Positions 30,752 through 39,335 of a stretch of DNA of 64,000 nucleotides are shown here, piece by piece (position 1 is the stretch's first letter; every line of letters starts with the position of its first letter). Under the pieces are notes generated by a model, which saw only the letters and a list, made by a program, of their open reading frames with translations, was not told the origin of the DNA and did no database searches. Source of the DNA: Kutzneria kofuensis (GTDB lineage Bacteria; Actinomycetota; Actinomycetes; Mycobacteriales; Pseudonocardiaceae). The stretch covers positions 3,412,038 to 3,476,037 of the forward strand of contig NZ_JACHIR010000001.1 of the NCBI RefSeq assembly GCF_014203355.1, in the 5' to 3' direction. The position numbers and the translations under genes are program-made.

Positions 30752-31170
30752 GGACCACGCGGGCGATCCTGAGCCTGCTCGGGCTGGCGGCGCTGGTCTG
30801 GGGCGGGTGGATGGCGTATCCGATGGCCAAGGACATCTACCAGTGGTTCATCGGCCCGCCGCTGCTCGACGACGCCATCGTGCTGCCGATCGCCGGCCTG
30901 CTCAGCCTGGCCGTGGCCCGGTTCACCAGCACCGCCTGGCGCTGGCCACTGCACTTCGGCATCGCGGCCACCGCGGTCATCGCCTACCTGGCCGTCACGG
31001 AGATCTGGCGGCCGTACGGCTTCCCGCCGAAGCCGGGGCTGCACGACCGGGACTACGTCACCGGCACGCTGATCACGCTCGCTGTGCTGTGGGCGGTCGT
31101 GCTGCTGGCGGGGCTGCTGCGGACCCGGTGGAACCGGCGAATACAACGGGACCAGATGCCAAGCCGGTGA
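30748..31170 (+). CDS. Small four-TM membrane protein of the oxidoreductase operon
   Basis: 140 residues, GTG start overlapping the oxidoreductase stop. Four hydrophobic helices (about residues 5-22, 40-58, 66-84, 106-126) with short polar loops and a basic C terminus. No cofactor motif is visible. Position suggests it is an accessory or membrane partner of the molybdopterin protein. Last gene of the GT2 operon. Confidence 0.65.
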   Translation: MRTTRAILSLLGLAALVWGGWMAYPMAKDIYQWFIGPPLLDDAIVLPIAGLLSLAVARFTSTAWRWPLHFGIAATAVIAYLAVTEIWRPYGFPPKPGLHDRDYVTGTLITLAVLWAVVLLAGLLRTRWNRRIQRDQMPSR

Positions 31171-31236
31171 GGGGGAGGCCGGCGAGGCGTCTGGTCCCGT
31201 TGGCCCGACCCGAGGGCGGGGGGTCGGGGGCGGTCC

Positions 31237-31275
31237 GGACGGGCGACCCCACCCCGAATGGGGGCCGGCCCGTCC
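31237..31275. terminator. Stem-loop between convergent operons
   Basis: GGACGGGC (31237-31244) pairs with GCCCGTCC (31268-31275), with a smaller CCCC/GGGG helix inside. It lies between the end of the GT2 operon and the end of the HtrA gene and could serve both. No T run. Confidence 0.4.
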
Positions 31276-31285
31276 AGGTCTGTGC

Positions 31286-32836
31286 TCAGTTCTGCACGTC
31301 GATGGTCTTCCCGGTCAGGGTGGCCTTGACGCTGGAACCGTTGGACAGCGTGATCGTCACGGTGTCGCCCGGCGCCTGGGCGTGCACGGCGGCGACGAGG
31401 CTGTCCGAGTCGGTGATCACCCGGTCGTTGATCTTGGTGACCACGTCGTTCTTCTTGATGCCGGCCTTGTCGGCGGCCCCGCCGGCGACGATGTCGCTGA
31501 TCACCGCGCCGCCCTGGCCGTTGGTCGGGTCGGTGACGCTGACGCCGAGCTGGGCCTGGGTGGCCTTGCCGGTCTGGATGATCTGCTGCGCGGTCCGCTT
31601 GGCCTGGTCGATCGGGATGGCGAAGCCGATGCCGACCGAGCCGCCCTGGCTCTGCGCGCTGGAGTTGGGGCTGGAGATCGCCGAGTTCATGCCGATCACC
31701 TGGCCCTGCATGTTCACCAGCGGGCCGCCGGAGTTGCCGGGGTTGATGGCGGCGTCGGTCTGGATGGCGTCCAGCACGGTGTCCTGTCGCACCTGCGGGC
31801 CCTGCTGCTGTTGCTGCTGGCCGCCGCCGAAGCCGGGGAAGCCGCCGAACCCACCGCCGCCCTGGCCCTGGCCCGGTCCCTGGCCCTGGTTCAACTCGTC
31901 GCCGACGTTGACCGGCCGGTGCATCGAGGACACGATGCCGGTGGTCACGGTGCCGGCCAGGTCGAACGGCGAGCCGATGGCCACCACCTGCTGGCCGATC
32001 TGCAGGTTGTTGGACGTGCCGAGGGTGGCGGTCGGCAGCCCGGAGACGTTCTGGGCCTTGATCACGGCCACGTCCGTCGTCGGGTCCCGGCCGATGATCT
32101 TCGCCGACGCCGTCTTGCCGTTCTGGAAGTCGACCTCGATCTGGCCGCCGCCGGCGGCGGAGGCGATCACGTGGTTGTTGGTGATGATCTGCCCGTCGGA
32201 GGAGACGATGAAGCCGGAGCCCTCGCCCTCCTGCGTCTTGATCTCGACGACGGTCGGCAGCACCTTGTTGGCCACGTCCGTCACCGACCCCGGCGTCACG
32301 TTGGACGCGTTGGCCGCCGGCGGCGCGGCGAACACCGAGTTGTAGCTGCCGGCGCCGTTCGAGGCGGCCAGGTAGCCGCCGAGCGCGCCGGCGCCGCCGC
32401 CGACGAGCAGCGCCAGCACGGCGACGCCGACCACCAGCTTGGTGCGGGTGGGCTTGCGCGGCGTGGTGTACACCCCGTGCGGCTGCTCGGCCGTCAGGTT
32501 GTACGGGTTCGCGCCGGGCGGCATCTGAGCGTAACCCGGCTGCGCGAAGGCAGCCGTCTGTTGGGGGCCGCCGACGGGCTGCTGCGCGGCACCCTGCTGC
32601 CACGGCTGCCCGGTCGGCGGTTCCTGACCCGGCAGGCCCTGCTCCTGCGCGGGTCGCTCCTGGCCCTGCGGAGCCCACGGGCTCCACTCGGGCGCGCCCG
32701 GGTGGCCGGTCGGCTGGGCGGCCACCGGCGGGGTCGCCTCGTGTTGGGCCGCCGAGTCGTGCTGGGTCGCCTGCTCAGCGGGCTGTTCGGGCCGCTCGGG
32801 CGTGGGCCCAGCGGCACCCGGGATGTTCTCCGTCAT
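31286..32836 (-). CDS. pepD: HtrA/PepD-type membrane-anchored serine protease with PDZ
   Basis: 516 residues. A ~130-residue Pro/Gln-rich cytoplasmic region and one TM helix (about 133-155) precede the extracytoplasmic trypsin-like domain with H222 (TNNHVIA), D255 (TTDVAVIKA) and S369 (INPGNSGGPLV). A Gly/Gln-rich insertion occupies residues 315-350. The C-terminal PDZ domain has QAQLGVSVTD and GIKKNDVVTKINDRVITDSDSLVAAV. Degrades or refolds misfolded envelope proteins. A CCTGAGAG direct-repeat site 23 bp before its start, identical in design to that of mprA at 42.5 kb, indicates control by that regulator, as known for PepD in mycobacteria. Confidence 0.93.
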   Translation of the reverse strand: MTENIPGAAGPTPERPEQPAEQATQHDSAAQHEATPPVAAQPTGHPGAPEWSPWAPQGQERPAQEQGLPGQEPPTGQPWQQGAAQQPVGGPQQTAAFAQPGYAQMPPGANPYNLTAEQPHGVYTTPRKPTRTKLVVGVAVLALLVGGGAGALGGYLAASNGAGSYNSVFAAPPAANASNVTPGSVTDVANKVLPTVVEIKTQEGEGSGFIVSSDGQIITNNHVIASAAGGGQIEVDFQNGKTASAKIIGRDPTTDVAVIKAQNVSGLPTATLGTSNNLQIGQQVVAIGSPFDLAGTVTTGIVSSMHRPVNVGDELNQGQGPGQGQGGGGFGGFPGFGGGQQQQQQGPQVRQDTVLDAIQTDAAINPGNSGGPLVNMQGQVIGMNSAISSPNSSAQSQGGSVGIGFAIPIDQAKRTAQQIIQTGKATQAQLGVSVTDPTNGQGGAVISDIVAGGAADKAGIKKNDVVTKINDRVITDSDSLVAAVHAQAPGDTVTITLSNGSSVKATLTGKTIDVQN

Positions 32837-32858
32837 GGCAGTAACTGTGCCGGGTCAG

Positions 32859-32876
32859 CCTGAGAGCTGCCTGAGA
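32859..32876 (-). promoter_or_regulatory. MprA-like direct repeat upstream of protease gene
   Basis: CCTGAGAGCTGCCTGAGA on the plus strand (TCTCAGG-N4-TCTCAGG direction on the coding strand). The two heptamers are 11 bp apart and end 23 bp before the start codon, where a -35 region would lie. The same sequence, one base different, stands 22 bp before the response-regulator gene at 42502. Confidence 0.75.
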
Positions 32877-32913
32877 TGAGCCTTGGGGTGTTGTGAGGAT
32901 CGAAACCCCAAGA

Positions 32914-34020
32914 TCAAATGGCCCGCAGCCGCTCGGCCACCTGTTCCGGCGCGGTGTCGTTGATCCACACGGCCATGCCCGACTCCGACCCGGCCAGGTA
33001 CTTGAGCTTGTCCGCGGTGCGCAGCACCGAGAACACTTCCAGGTGCAGCCAGGCCAGGTCCCGCCCGGTGCGCACCGGCGCCTGGTGCCAGGCGGCGATG
33101 TAGGGCAGCGGCCGGTTGTACAGGCCGTCCAGCCGTCGCAGCACCTCCAGGTACAGCACCGCGAAGTCGTCACGCTCCACTTCGGACAACGCGGGCAGAT
33201 CGGGCACCTGGCGGTGCGGCACCACGTGCACCTCGACCGGCCAGCGGGCGGCCGAGGGCACGAAGGCCGTCCAGTGGTCGGACGACGCGACGACCCGAGC
33301 CCCGGCGGCCCGCTCGGCGGCCAGCACGTCACCGAGCACGTGAGTGCCATGCGCCGCAAGGTACTCCCCGGCGACCTCCAGCATGCGCGAGGTCTTCGGC
33401 GTGACGAACGGGTAGCCGTAGATCTGCCCGTGCGGGTGGCTCAGGGTGACGCCGATCTCCTCGCCGCGGTTCTCGAACGGGAAGACCTGCTCGACGCCGG
33501 GCAGCTTGGCGAACGCCTCGGTGCGGTCGGCCCACACGTCCACCACCGTGCGCACCCGGCGCGGGGTCAGCGCGCCGAAGGAGCTGTTGTGGTCGGAGGT
33601 GAAGCAGACGACCTCGCAGCGACCCCGGCCCGGCCCGCGCGCCACCATCGGCATGCCGTCCACAGTGGACGGGACGTCCGGCACCGACTCCGCGAACGAC
33701 GGGAACCGGTTCTCGAACACCACCACGTCGTAGCTGGACTCGGGCACCTCGGTCGGCCGGCCCGGCGAGGTGGGGCACAGCGGGCACAGGTCGGCCGGCG
33801 GCTTGTAGGTGCGGGTCTGCCGGTGCGCCGCGATGCCGACCCACTCGCCGGTCAGCGGGTCACGGCGGACCTCGCTGTGCGGCGCCTGCTCGGGCAGGTC
33901 ACGGGTGTCGACGGCGACACGCTCGGGCGCGCCCGGGGTGTCGTCGAAGTAGATGATCTCGCGGCCGTCCGCCAACCTCCTTGACGTGCGCCGGATGCTG
34001 CTGGTGGATGCCTCGGTCAC
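32914..34020 (-). CDS. galT: Galactose-1-phosphate uridylyltransferase
   Basis: 368 residues, GTG start overlapping the regulator stop (GTGA). Transfers UMP from UDP-glucose to galactose 1-phosphate (Leloir pathway). The catalytic HPH (SHPHGQIYG) is at residues 195-197 with the nucleophile at H197. The zinc pair CPLC is at 79-82; FENRFPSF, CFTSDHNSSFGAL and the C-terminal WHLEVF-like segment (LAWLHLEVFSVLR) follow. Together with the beta-galactosidase and DeoR regulator it forms a galactoside-use operon. Confidence 0.93.
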   Translation of the reverse strand: MTEASTSSIRRTSRRLADGREIIYFDDTPGAPERVAVDTRDLPEQAPHSEVRRDPLTGEWVGIAAHRQTRTYKPPADLCPLCPTSPGRPTEVPESSYDVVVFENRFPSFAESVPDVPSTVDGMPMVARGPGRGRCEVVCFTSDHNSSFGALTPRRVRTVVDVWADRTEAFAKLPGVEQVFPFENRGEEIGVTLSHPHGQIYGYPFVTPKTSRMLEVAGEYLAAHGTHVLGDVLAAERAAGARVVASSDHWTAFVPSAARWPVEVHVVPHRQVPDLPALSEVERDDFAVLYLEVLRRLDGLYNRPLPYIAAWHQAPVRTGRDLAWLHLEVFSVLRTADKLKYLAGSESGMAVWINDTAPEQVAERLRAI

Positions 34021-34823
34021 GCACCGACTCCCTGTTCCTGTGCCTGCTTCACCTGCTCGGCCAGCCGAAGCTCGCCCACGCTCTCGCCCAACACCTGCCG
34101 CGCCTGCTCGGACAGACCGCTGTCGCTGACTAACACGTCGGCCTCGTCGAGATCGGCGATGGTGGAGATGCCGACGGTGCCCCACTTGGTGCTGTCGGCG
34201 ACGACGACCACCCGGCCGGCGGCGTCCACCAGCGCGCGGTTGGTCTCGCTCTCGTTCAGGTTCGGGGTGGTGAAGCCGGCGCGCGGGGCCATGCCGTGCA
34301 CGCCGAGGAAGACCACGTCCAGGTGCAGCGAGCGCAGCGCCTGCACGGCGACCGGCCCGACCAGCGCGTCCGACGGCGTGCGCACGCCGCCGGTCAGCAC
34401 CACGGTCCGGTCGGTGCGGCCGCGCTGCTGGAGCACGTCGGCGACGCGGATGGAGTTGGTGACGACGGTCAGGTCCGGCACGTCGTCGAGGAAGCGGGCC
34501 ATCGTCCAGGTGGTGGTGCCGGCGGACAGGCCGATCGCGGTGCCCGGCCGGACCAGGTCGGCGGCCAGCCGCGCGATCGCCTCCTTCTCCGGCAGCTGCC
34601 GCACCGACTTGGCCTCGAAGCCGGGCTCGTCGGTGCTGCGGCCGCCGACGGTGGTCGCGCCGCCGTAAACCTTTTCCAGCAGTCCCCTGCCGGCCAGCAC
34701 GTCGAGGTCGCGCCGGACGGTCATGTCCGAGACCCCGAGCCGGACCACCAGGTCGCTGACCTTGACGGCGCCGATCCGCCGGATCTCCTCCAGGATCACC
34801 GCCTGCCGCTGCCGTGCGAGCAC
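34017..34823 (-). CDS. DeoR-family sugar-responsive repressor
   Basis: 268 residues from GTG 34823 (VLARQRQAVILEEIRRIGAVKV), where GGGAGG lies upstream; longer starts run into the beta-galactosidase. The N-terminal HTH (VSDLVVRLGVSDMTVRRDLDVLAGRGLLEKVYGGA) is the DeoR signature. The C-terminal DeoRC sensor has GLSAGTTTWTMARFL, TVVLTGGVR and VVVADSTKWG. Probably senses a sugar phosphate and represses the operon and perhaps the divergent importer. It lies between galT (overlap) and the beta-galactosidase gene (1 bp). Confidence 0.92.
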   Translation of the reverse strand: MLARQRQAVILEEIRRIGAVKVSDLVVRLGVSDMTVRRDLDVLAGRGLLEKVYGGATTVGGRSTDEPGFEAKSVRQLPEKEAIARLAADLVRPGTAIGLSAGTTTWTMARFLDDVPDLTVVTNSIRVADVLQQRGRTDRTVVLTGGVRTPSDALVGPVAVQALRSLHLDVVFLGVHGMAPRAGFTTPNLNESETNRALVDAAGRVVVVADSTKWGTVGISTIADLDEADVLVSDSGLSEQARQVLGESVGELRLAEQVKQAQEQGVGA

Positions 34824-34824
34824 C

Positions 34825-36816
34825 TCACACCTCCCGGACCACGGCGACCCCGCCCGCCGGGACCGGCAGACCGCCGGACGTTTCGACACCGGAGATCAGT
34901 TCCACGCCTTCCACCGGCAGGACCACGTCCGTGCCGGTGTGGTTGATCGCCACCAGCCAGGATATCCGTTCCCCGCGTCGCCGCACGACTTCCACCCCGG
35001 ACGGGGCAGTCGTGACCGGCTCGACGCCGGCCCCCGCGAGGACGTCGGCGAACATCGTGACCGCGCTGTCGGGGTCGAGCGTGGTCGCCAGGTACCACGC
35101 GACACCGTCGCCGAAAACGTTCCGGGTCACGGCCGGCACGCCTCGCAGGTCACCGTCCACATAGGAGGAAATGACCTCGCAGCCGTTGGGGTGCAGCAGT
35201 TCCGACCAGGTCGTCGCCGACAGCCCGCCGGTCAGCTTCACGTTGTCGCCGACCGGCAGCGGGAAGAACTCCTCCACCCTTACGCCGAGCAGCTCACGGA
35301 ACGCGCCCGGGTAGCCACCGAGCCGGACGCGGGAGTTCTCGTCGGCGATGCCGGAGAACCACGTCACCACGGCATGACCGCCGGCGCGGACGTAGTCCTC
35401 CAGCCAGCGGGCTTCGTTGTCGGTCACCTGGTACAGCGACGGCGCCACGACCAGACGGTAGCCGGACAGGTCGGCCGACGGTGGCACAACGTCGACAGTG
35501 ACGCCAACCCGCCACAGCGCCCGATACACGCCGAGCACCGTGCCGTAGTAGTCGAAGTCGGAGGTCGGGTGGGCCGGCTGCTCGGCCGCCCACGCCGACT
35601 CGAAGTCGTAGACGAGCGCCACCTGCGCGTCCACAGTGGACCCGAGGAGCTCGGACAGCCGCTGGTACTCCTCGCCCACCTGGGTGACCTCGCGGAACAC
35701 CTTCGTGTCCTCGCCGGCGTGCGGCAGCATCGCGGAGTGGAAGCGCTCGGCGCCGGCCCGGGACTGCCGCCACTGGAAGAACAGCGTGCCGTCGGCGCCG
35801 CGGGCCAGGTGCGAGAACGAGTTGCGGCGCAACTCGCCGGCCAGCTTGGCGAAGTTGCGCGGCTGCCAGTTCACCGCCGAGGTGGAGTGCTCCATCAGCA
35901 GCCACGGCTCGCCGCGGGACAGCCCGCGCACGAGGTCCGCGGACAGCGCGAGCTCGATGTGCCGCTCGGGGTCCTCGGCCCGCGTGTAGTGGTCGTTGGA
36001 GACGAAGTCGACCTCGGCGGCCCAGTGCCAGTAGTTGAGCGCCTTGAACGTCCAGTTGGCCATGAAGTTCGTGGTGACCGGCACGTCCGGCGTGACGTCG
36101 GAGAGCACGTCCCGCTCAGCACAGAACAGGTCGAGCAGCGCATCGGAGCAGAACCGAGCAAAGTCCAACACCTGCCCGGGATTCTGGAACGTCGGCGTCA
36201 CCCGCGGCGGCAGCACCTGCTCCCACGACGAGTAGTGCTGGCTCCAGAAGTCGGTGCCCCAGGCCCGGTTCAGGCCGGCCAGGTCGTAGCGGGCGCGCAG
36301 CCAGTCGCGGAACACCTCGGCGCACCGGTCGCAGTAGCAGCGCGACACGTGGCAGCCGTACTCGTTGTTGACGTGCCAGGCGGCCAGCGCCGGGTGCTCC
36401 CCGTAGCGCAGCGCGATCTTCTCGGTCAGCGCGATCGCCCGGTCGCGGTACACCGGCGAGGTCGGGCAGTACGCCTGGCGCGAGCCGTGCGACAGCCGCA
36501 CGCCGTCGGCGCGCACCGGCAGCATGTCCGGGTTCGCGCTGGTCAGCCAGGGCGGCGGGGACGCGGTGGCATTGGCCAGGCACACCCGGATGCCGCCCTC
36601 GTGCAGCTGGTCGAGGATCTGGTCCAGCCAGCCGAAGTCGAACCGGTTGTCGGCGACCTCGATCCGGGCCCAGGCGAAGATGCCGACGCTGACCAGGTTC
36701 ACCCCGGCCCGCTTCATCAGCTCCACGTCCTGCGTCCAGACGTGCTCGGGCCACTGCTCGGGGTTGTAGTCACCACCCCAGCCAGGTCCCTGCAGTCCGG
36801 TCGGCCATCCGGTCAC
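34825..36816 (-). CDS. GH42 beta-galactosidase
   Basis: 663 residues from GTG 36816. GGDYNPEQWPEHVWTQDVELMKRAGVNLVSVG is the GH42 start; the acid/base is E152 (WHVNNEYG) and the nucleophile E309 (WLLMEHSTSAVNWQ). A cysteine cluster at 155-165 (CHVSRCYCDRC) is the structural zinc site. The middle trimerisation domain and small C-terminal beta domain (WLVAINHTGTDVVLP) are present, so it is full length. No signal peptide: acts on imported galactosides in the cytoplasm. First gene of the operon and divergent from the sugar ABC importer. Confidence 0.92.
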   Translation of the reverse strand: MTGWPTGLQGPGWGGDYNPEQWPEHVWTQDVELMKRAGVNLVSVGIFAWARIEVADNRFDFGWLDQILDQLHEGGIRVCLANATASPPPWLTSANPDMLPVRADGVRLSHGSRQAYCPTSPVYRDRAIALTEKIALRYGEHPALAAWHVNNEYGCHVSRCYCDRCAEVFRDWLRARYDLAGLNRAWGTDFWSQHYSSWEQVLPPRVTPTFQNPGQVLDFARFCSDALLDLFCAERDVLSDVTPDVPVTTNFMANWTFKALNYWHWAAEVDFVSNDHYTRAEDPERHIELALSADLVRGLSRGEPWLLMEHSTSAVNWQPRNFAKLAGELRRNSFSHLARGADGTLFFQWRQSRAGAERFHSAMLPHAGEDTKVFREVTQVGEEYQRLSELLGSTVDAQVALVYDFESAWAAEQPAHPTSDFDYYGTVLGVYRALWRVGVTVDVVPPSADLSGYRLVVAPSLYQVTDNEARWLEDYVRAGGHAVVTWFSGIADENSRVRLGGYPGAFRELLGVRVEEFFPLPVGDNVKLTGGLSATTWSELLHPNGCEVISSYVDGDLRGVPAVTRNVFGDGVAWYLATTLDPDSAVTMFADVLAGAGVEPVTTAPSGVEVVRRRGERISWLVAINHTGTDVVLPVEGVELISGVETSGGLPVPAGGVAVVREV

Positions 36817-36875
36817 GGCAGAAGCGTGGACTACACACCCACCAAACGTCAACACACTCAAACAGGCTACGACTT

Positions 36876-36888
36876 GATAACTGTTATC
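36876..36888. promoter_or_regulatory. Perfect palindrome in divergent sugar promoter region
   Basis: GATAACTGTTATC, a 6-bp inverted repeat with one central base, stands 60 bp before the beta-galactosidase start and about 155 bp before the sugar-binding-protein gene. Candidate operator for the local DeoR regulator or another sugar repressor. Confidence 0.45.
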
Positions 36889-36962
36889 CCCATCACCCGC
36901 CATTGCCGCCTGAGCGGACCGTTCCGACTGCTCTACAGGGAGCAACCAGGTGAAACTGGGGC

Positions 36963-36991
36963 TTGACATCTGTTGTGACGGGTACAACATT
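36963..36991 (+). promoter_or_regulatory. Promoter and inverted repeat of sugar ABC operon
   Basis: TTGACA (36963-36968) and AACATT (36986-36991), 17 bp apart, fit a vegetative promoter about 54 bp before the ATG. TGTTGT (36971-36976) and ACAACA (36984-36989) form an inverted repeat covering the spacer and -10 box, placed to act as a repressor site. Confidence 0.5.
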
Positions 36992-37044
36992 GTGCGCAAC
37001 TTTGTTTGAGTCCGTTGGTTCATACTCGACACGGGAGGGGCCCG

Positions 37045-38361
37045 ATGGCGCGCCCAAGACCAGGCCAACTGCCCACACTCGACCGGCGGTCGGTGCTCAA
37101 GGTGCTGCTCGCGGGTGCCGGTCTCGCGGCCGTGCCCGGCCTCGCCGCCTGTGGCTCCGGCGGCTCGACCGCCGCCGACCCGAACACCGTCACGTTCGGC
37201 TCGAACGGCTCCGACGCCAAGCCCAAGCAGGCCTACCAGGCGGTTCTCGACGCCTTCGCCAAGCAGTCCGGCGGCCTCAAGGCCAAGCCGAACGTGCAGG
37301 ACCACCAGGCGTTCCAGCAGAACATCAACAGCTACCTGCAGGGCACGCCGGACGACGTGTTCACCTGGTTCGCCGGGTACCGGATGCAGTTCTTCGCCAA
37401 CAAGAACCTGCTGAGCCCGATCGACGACGTCTGGGACAAGATCGGCGCCAACTTCCCGCAGGCCGTCAAGGACCTGTCGAAGAACCCCCAGGACGGGCAC
37501 TACTACTTCGTGCCGATCTACAACTACCCGTGGGGCGTGTTCTACCGGAAGAGCCTGTTCCAGGAGAAGGGCTACACGGTCCCGAAGACCTTCGACGACT
37601 TCATCAACCTGGCCAAGAAGATGCAGGGTGACGGCCTGTCGCCGTTCGTGCAGGGCTTCGGCGGCGGCGAGAGCTGGATGCTGCTGGGCACGTTCGACTA
37701 CCTGAACATGCGCACCAACGGCTACCAGTTCCACATGGACCTGATGCACGGCAAGGAGTCCTGGTCCGACAAGAAGGTCAAGGACGTGATGGACTCCTGG
37801 AAGCGCATGCTGCCCTACTACCAGGCGGGCGCCTCCAGCAAGAAGTGGGAGGACGCGTCGGCCGCGCTGGTGAACAAGACCGGCGGCATGATGGTCATCG
37901 GCATGTTCGTCGGCCAGTCCTTCACCAACCAGGCCGACTACGAGGACCTGGACTTCTTCGCCTTCCCGGAGATCAATTCCCAGTACGGCACCGACGCCGT
38001 CGAGGCGCCGATGGACGGCTTCCTGCTGTCGAAGAACCCGAAGAACCCGGACGGCGCCAAGAAGCTGCTGGAGTACCTGGGCAGCGCGGAGGCGGAGAAC
38101 ACCTACCTGTCCATCGACTCGTCCAACCTGGCGGTCAACGACAAGGCGGACACCAGCAAGTACGGGACGCTGCAGAAGAAGGCCGTGCAGTTCGTGGCCG
38201 ACGCCAAGCAGCTGTCGCAGTTCGGCGACCGGGACAGCGACCCGGGCTTCATCCAGAACGTCGTCGAGCCGGCGTTCGCGCAGTTCGTGCAGAACCCGAA
38301 CACCTCCGATTCGCTGCTCACCCAGATCCAGTCGCAGAAGTCGCAGTACTTCCAGTCCTGA
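37045..38361 (+). CDS. Sugar ABC transporter substrate-binding lipoprotein (TAT)
   Basis: 438 residues; GGGAGGGG precedes the ATG. The signal reads LDRRSVLKVLLAGAGLAAVPGLAAC: twin arginine and lipobox LAAC, so it is exported folded and lipid-anchored. The mature part is a family 1 solute-binding protein (PYYQAGAS, WEDASAALVNKTGGMMVIGMF, KNPKNPDGAKKLLEYLGSAEAEN). Binds a sugar or oligosaccharide for the two permeases that follow. Its position opposite the GH42 operon suggests galactosides. Confidence 0.92.
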   Translation: MARPRPGQLPTLDRRSVLKVLLAGAGLAAVPGLAACGSGGSTAADPNTVTFGSNGSDAKPKQAYQAVLDAFAKQSGGLKAKPNVQDHQAFQQNINSYLQGTPDDVFTWFAGYRMQFFANKNLLSPIDDVWDKIGANFPQAVKDLSKNPQDGHYYFVPIYNYPWGVFYRKSLFQEKGYTVPKTFDDFINLAKKMQGDGLSPFVQGFGGGESWMLLGTFDYLNMRTNGYQFHMDLMHGKESWSDKKVKDVMDSWKRMLPYYQAGASSKKWEDASAALVNKTGGMMVIGMFVGQSFTNQADYEDLDFFAFPEINSQYGTDAVEAPMDGFLLSKNPKNPDGAKKLLEYLGSAEAENTYLSIDSSNLAVNDKADTSKYGTLQKKAVQFVADAKQLSQFGDRDSDPGFIQNVVEPAFAQFVQNPNTSDSLLTQIQSQKSQYFQS

Positions 38362-38369
38362 GGTAGGCC

Positions 38370-39335
38370 ATGACCGTCATCACCGACGCGGCCGAGAACG
38401 TCGCCGGAGCCGGGGTTCCCGGCTCCGGCCGCGTGCGCCGGCTCACCGGTCGGGACAAGATCGTGCTTGGCCTGATGGTCGGCATCCCCACCCTGCTGCA
38501 CGTCGTGCTGGTGTGGGTGCCGACCCTGGTGTCCGTGCTGCTGTCGTTCACGCGCTGGGACGGCATCGGCGGGCTGGCCACGATCAAGTTCATCGGCGTC
38601 CAGAACTACAGCACGATGTTCACGGTGTCGCCGACCTTCTGGCCGGCCGTCCAGCACAACGTGATCTGGCTGGTGTTCTTCGTGCTGCTGCCGACGCCGT
38701 TCGGCGTGTTCCTGGCCTACCAGCTGGACAAGAGCATCCGGTTCACCCGCTTCTACCAGACCGCGATCTTCCTGCCCGTGGTCATCTCGGCCGCGGTGAC
38801 CGGGTTCATCTGGCAGACGATCTACGACCCGGACAACGGTCTGGTCAACAGCATCCTGGGCACCAACAAGCCCGGCGGCACCTACATCGAGTGGCTCGGC
38901 AACTCGCACCTGAACCTGTGGGCGGTGCTGGTCGCGGCCAGCTGGAAGCAGGCCGCGTACATCATGATCCTGTACCTGGCCGGGTTGAAGGGCGCCGACC
39001 CGTCGCTGCGTGAGGCGGCGGCGCTGGACGGCGCGAGCGAGTGGCAGACGTTCATGCGGGTCACGTTCCCGGCGCTCAAGCCGATCAACATCATCATCCT
39101 GGTGGTGACGATCATCGAGTCGCTGCGCGCCTTCGACCTGGTGTACGTGGTCGCCGGCACCAACGGCACGAAACCGGGCCTCGAGCTGCTGTCCATCCTG
39201 ATCGCCAACAACATCCTCGGCGAGTCCAGCCTGGTCGGCTACGGCTCGGCGCTGGCCGTGGTGCTGCTGGTGATCTCGCTGGCGCCGATCCTGTCGTACG
39301 TGTTCCAGACCTTCCGCAAGGAGCAGCAGTCATGA
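38370..39335 (+). CDS. Sugar ABC permease (MalF/UgpA type)
   Basis: 321 residues, six TM helices. LREAAALDGASEWQTFMRVTFPALKP is the EAA loop that contacts the ATPase. Eight bp after the binding-protein gene, with its stop overlapping the next ATG. No ATP-binding gene is in the operon, so a shared MsiK-like ATPase elsewhere is expected, as usual in actinomycetes. Confidence 0.92.
   Translation: MTVITDAAENVAGAGVPGSGRVRRLTGRDKIVLGLMVGIPTLLHVVLVWVPTLVSVLLSFTRWDGIGGLATIKFIGVQNYSTMFTVSPTFWPAVQHNVIWLVFFVLLPTPFGVFLAYQLDKSIRFTRFYQTAIFLPVVISAAVTGFIWQTIYDPDNGLVNSILGTNKPGGTYIEWLGNSHLNLWAVLVAASWKQAAYIMILYLAGLKGADPSLREAAALDGASEWQTFMRVTFPALKPINIIILVVTIIESLRAFDLVYVVAGTNGTKPGLELLSILIANNILGESSLVGYGSALAVVLLVISLAPILSYVFQTFRKEQQS

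Noticed and set aside
31797-31920. Tandem GGxGGF/GQGQ coding repeats as a possible DNA repeat or CRISPR-like array
   Set aside because: They are Gly/Gln codons in an insertion of the HtrA protease; there are no equal repeats with unique spacers. No CRISPR array was seen anywhere in the window.
34723-36966. A 747-codon plus-strand frame
   Set aside because: Antisense to the GH42 beta-galactosidase, whose catalytic residues are all present on the other strand.
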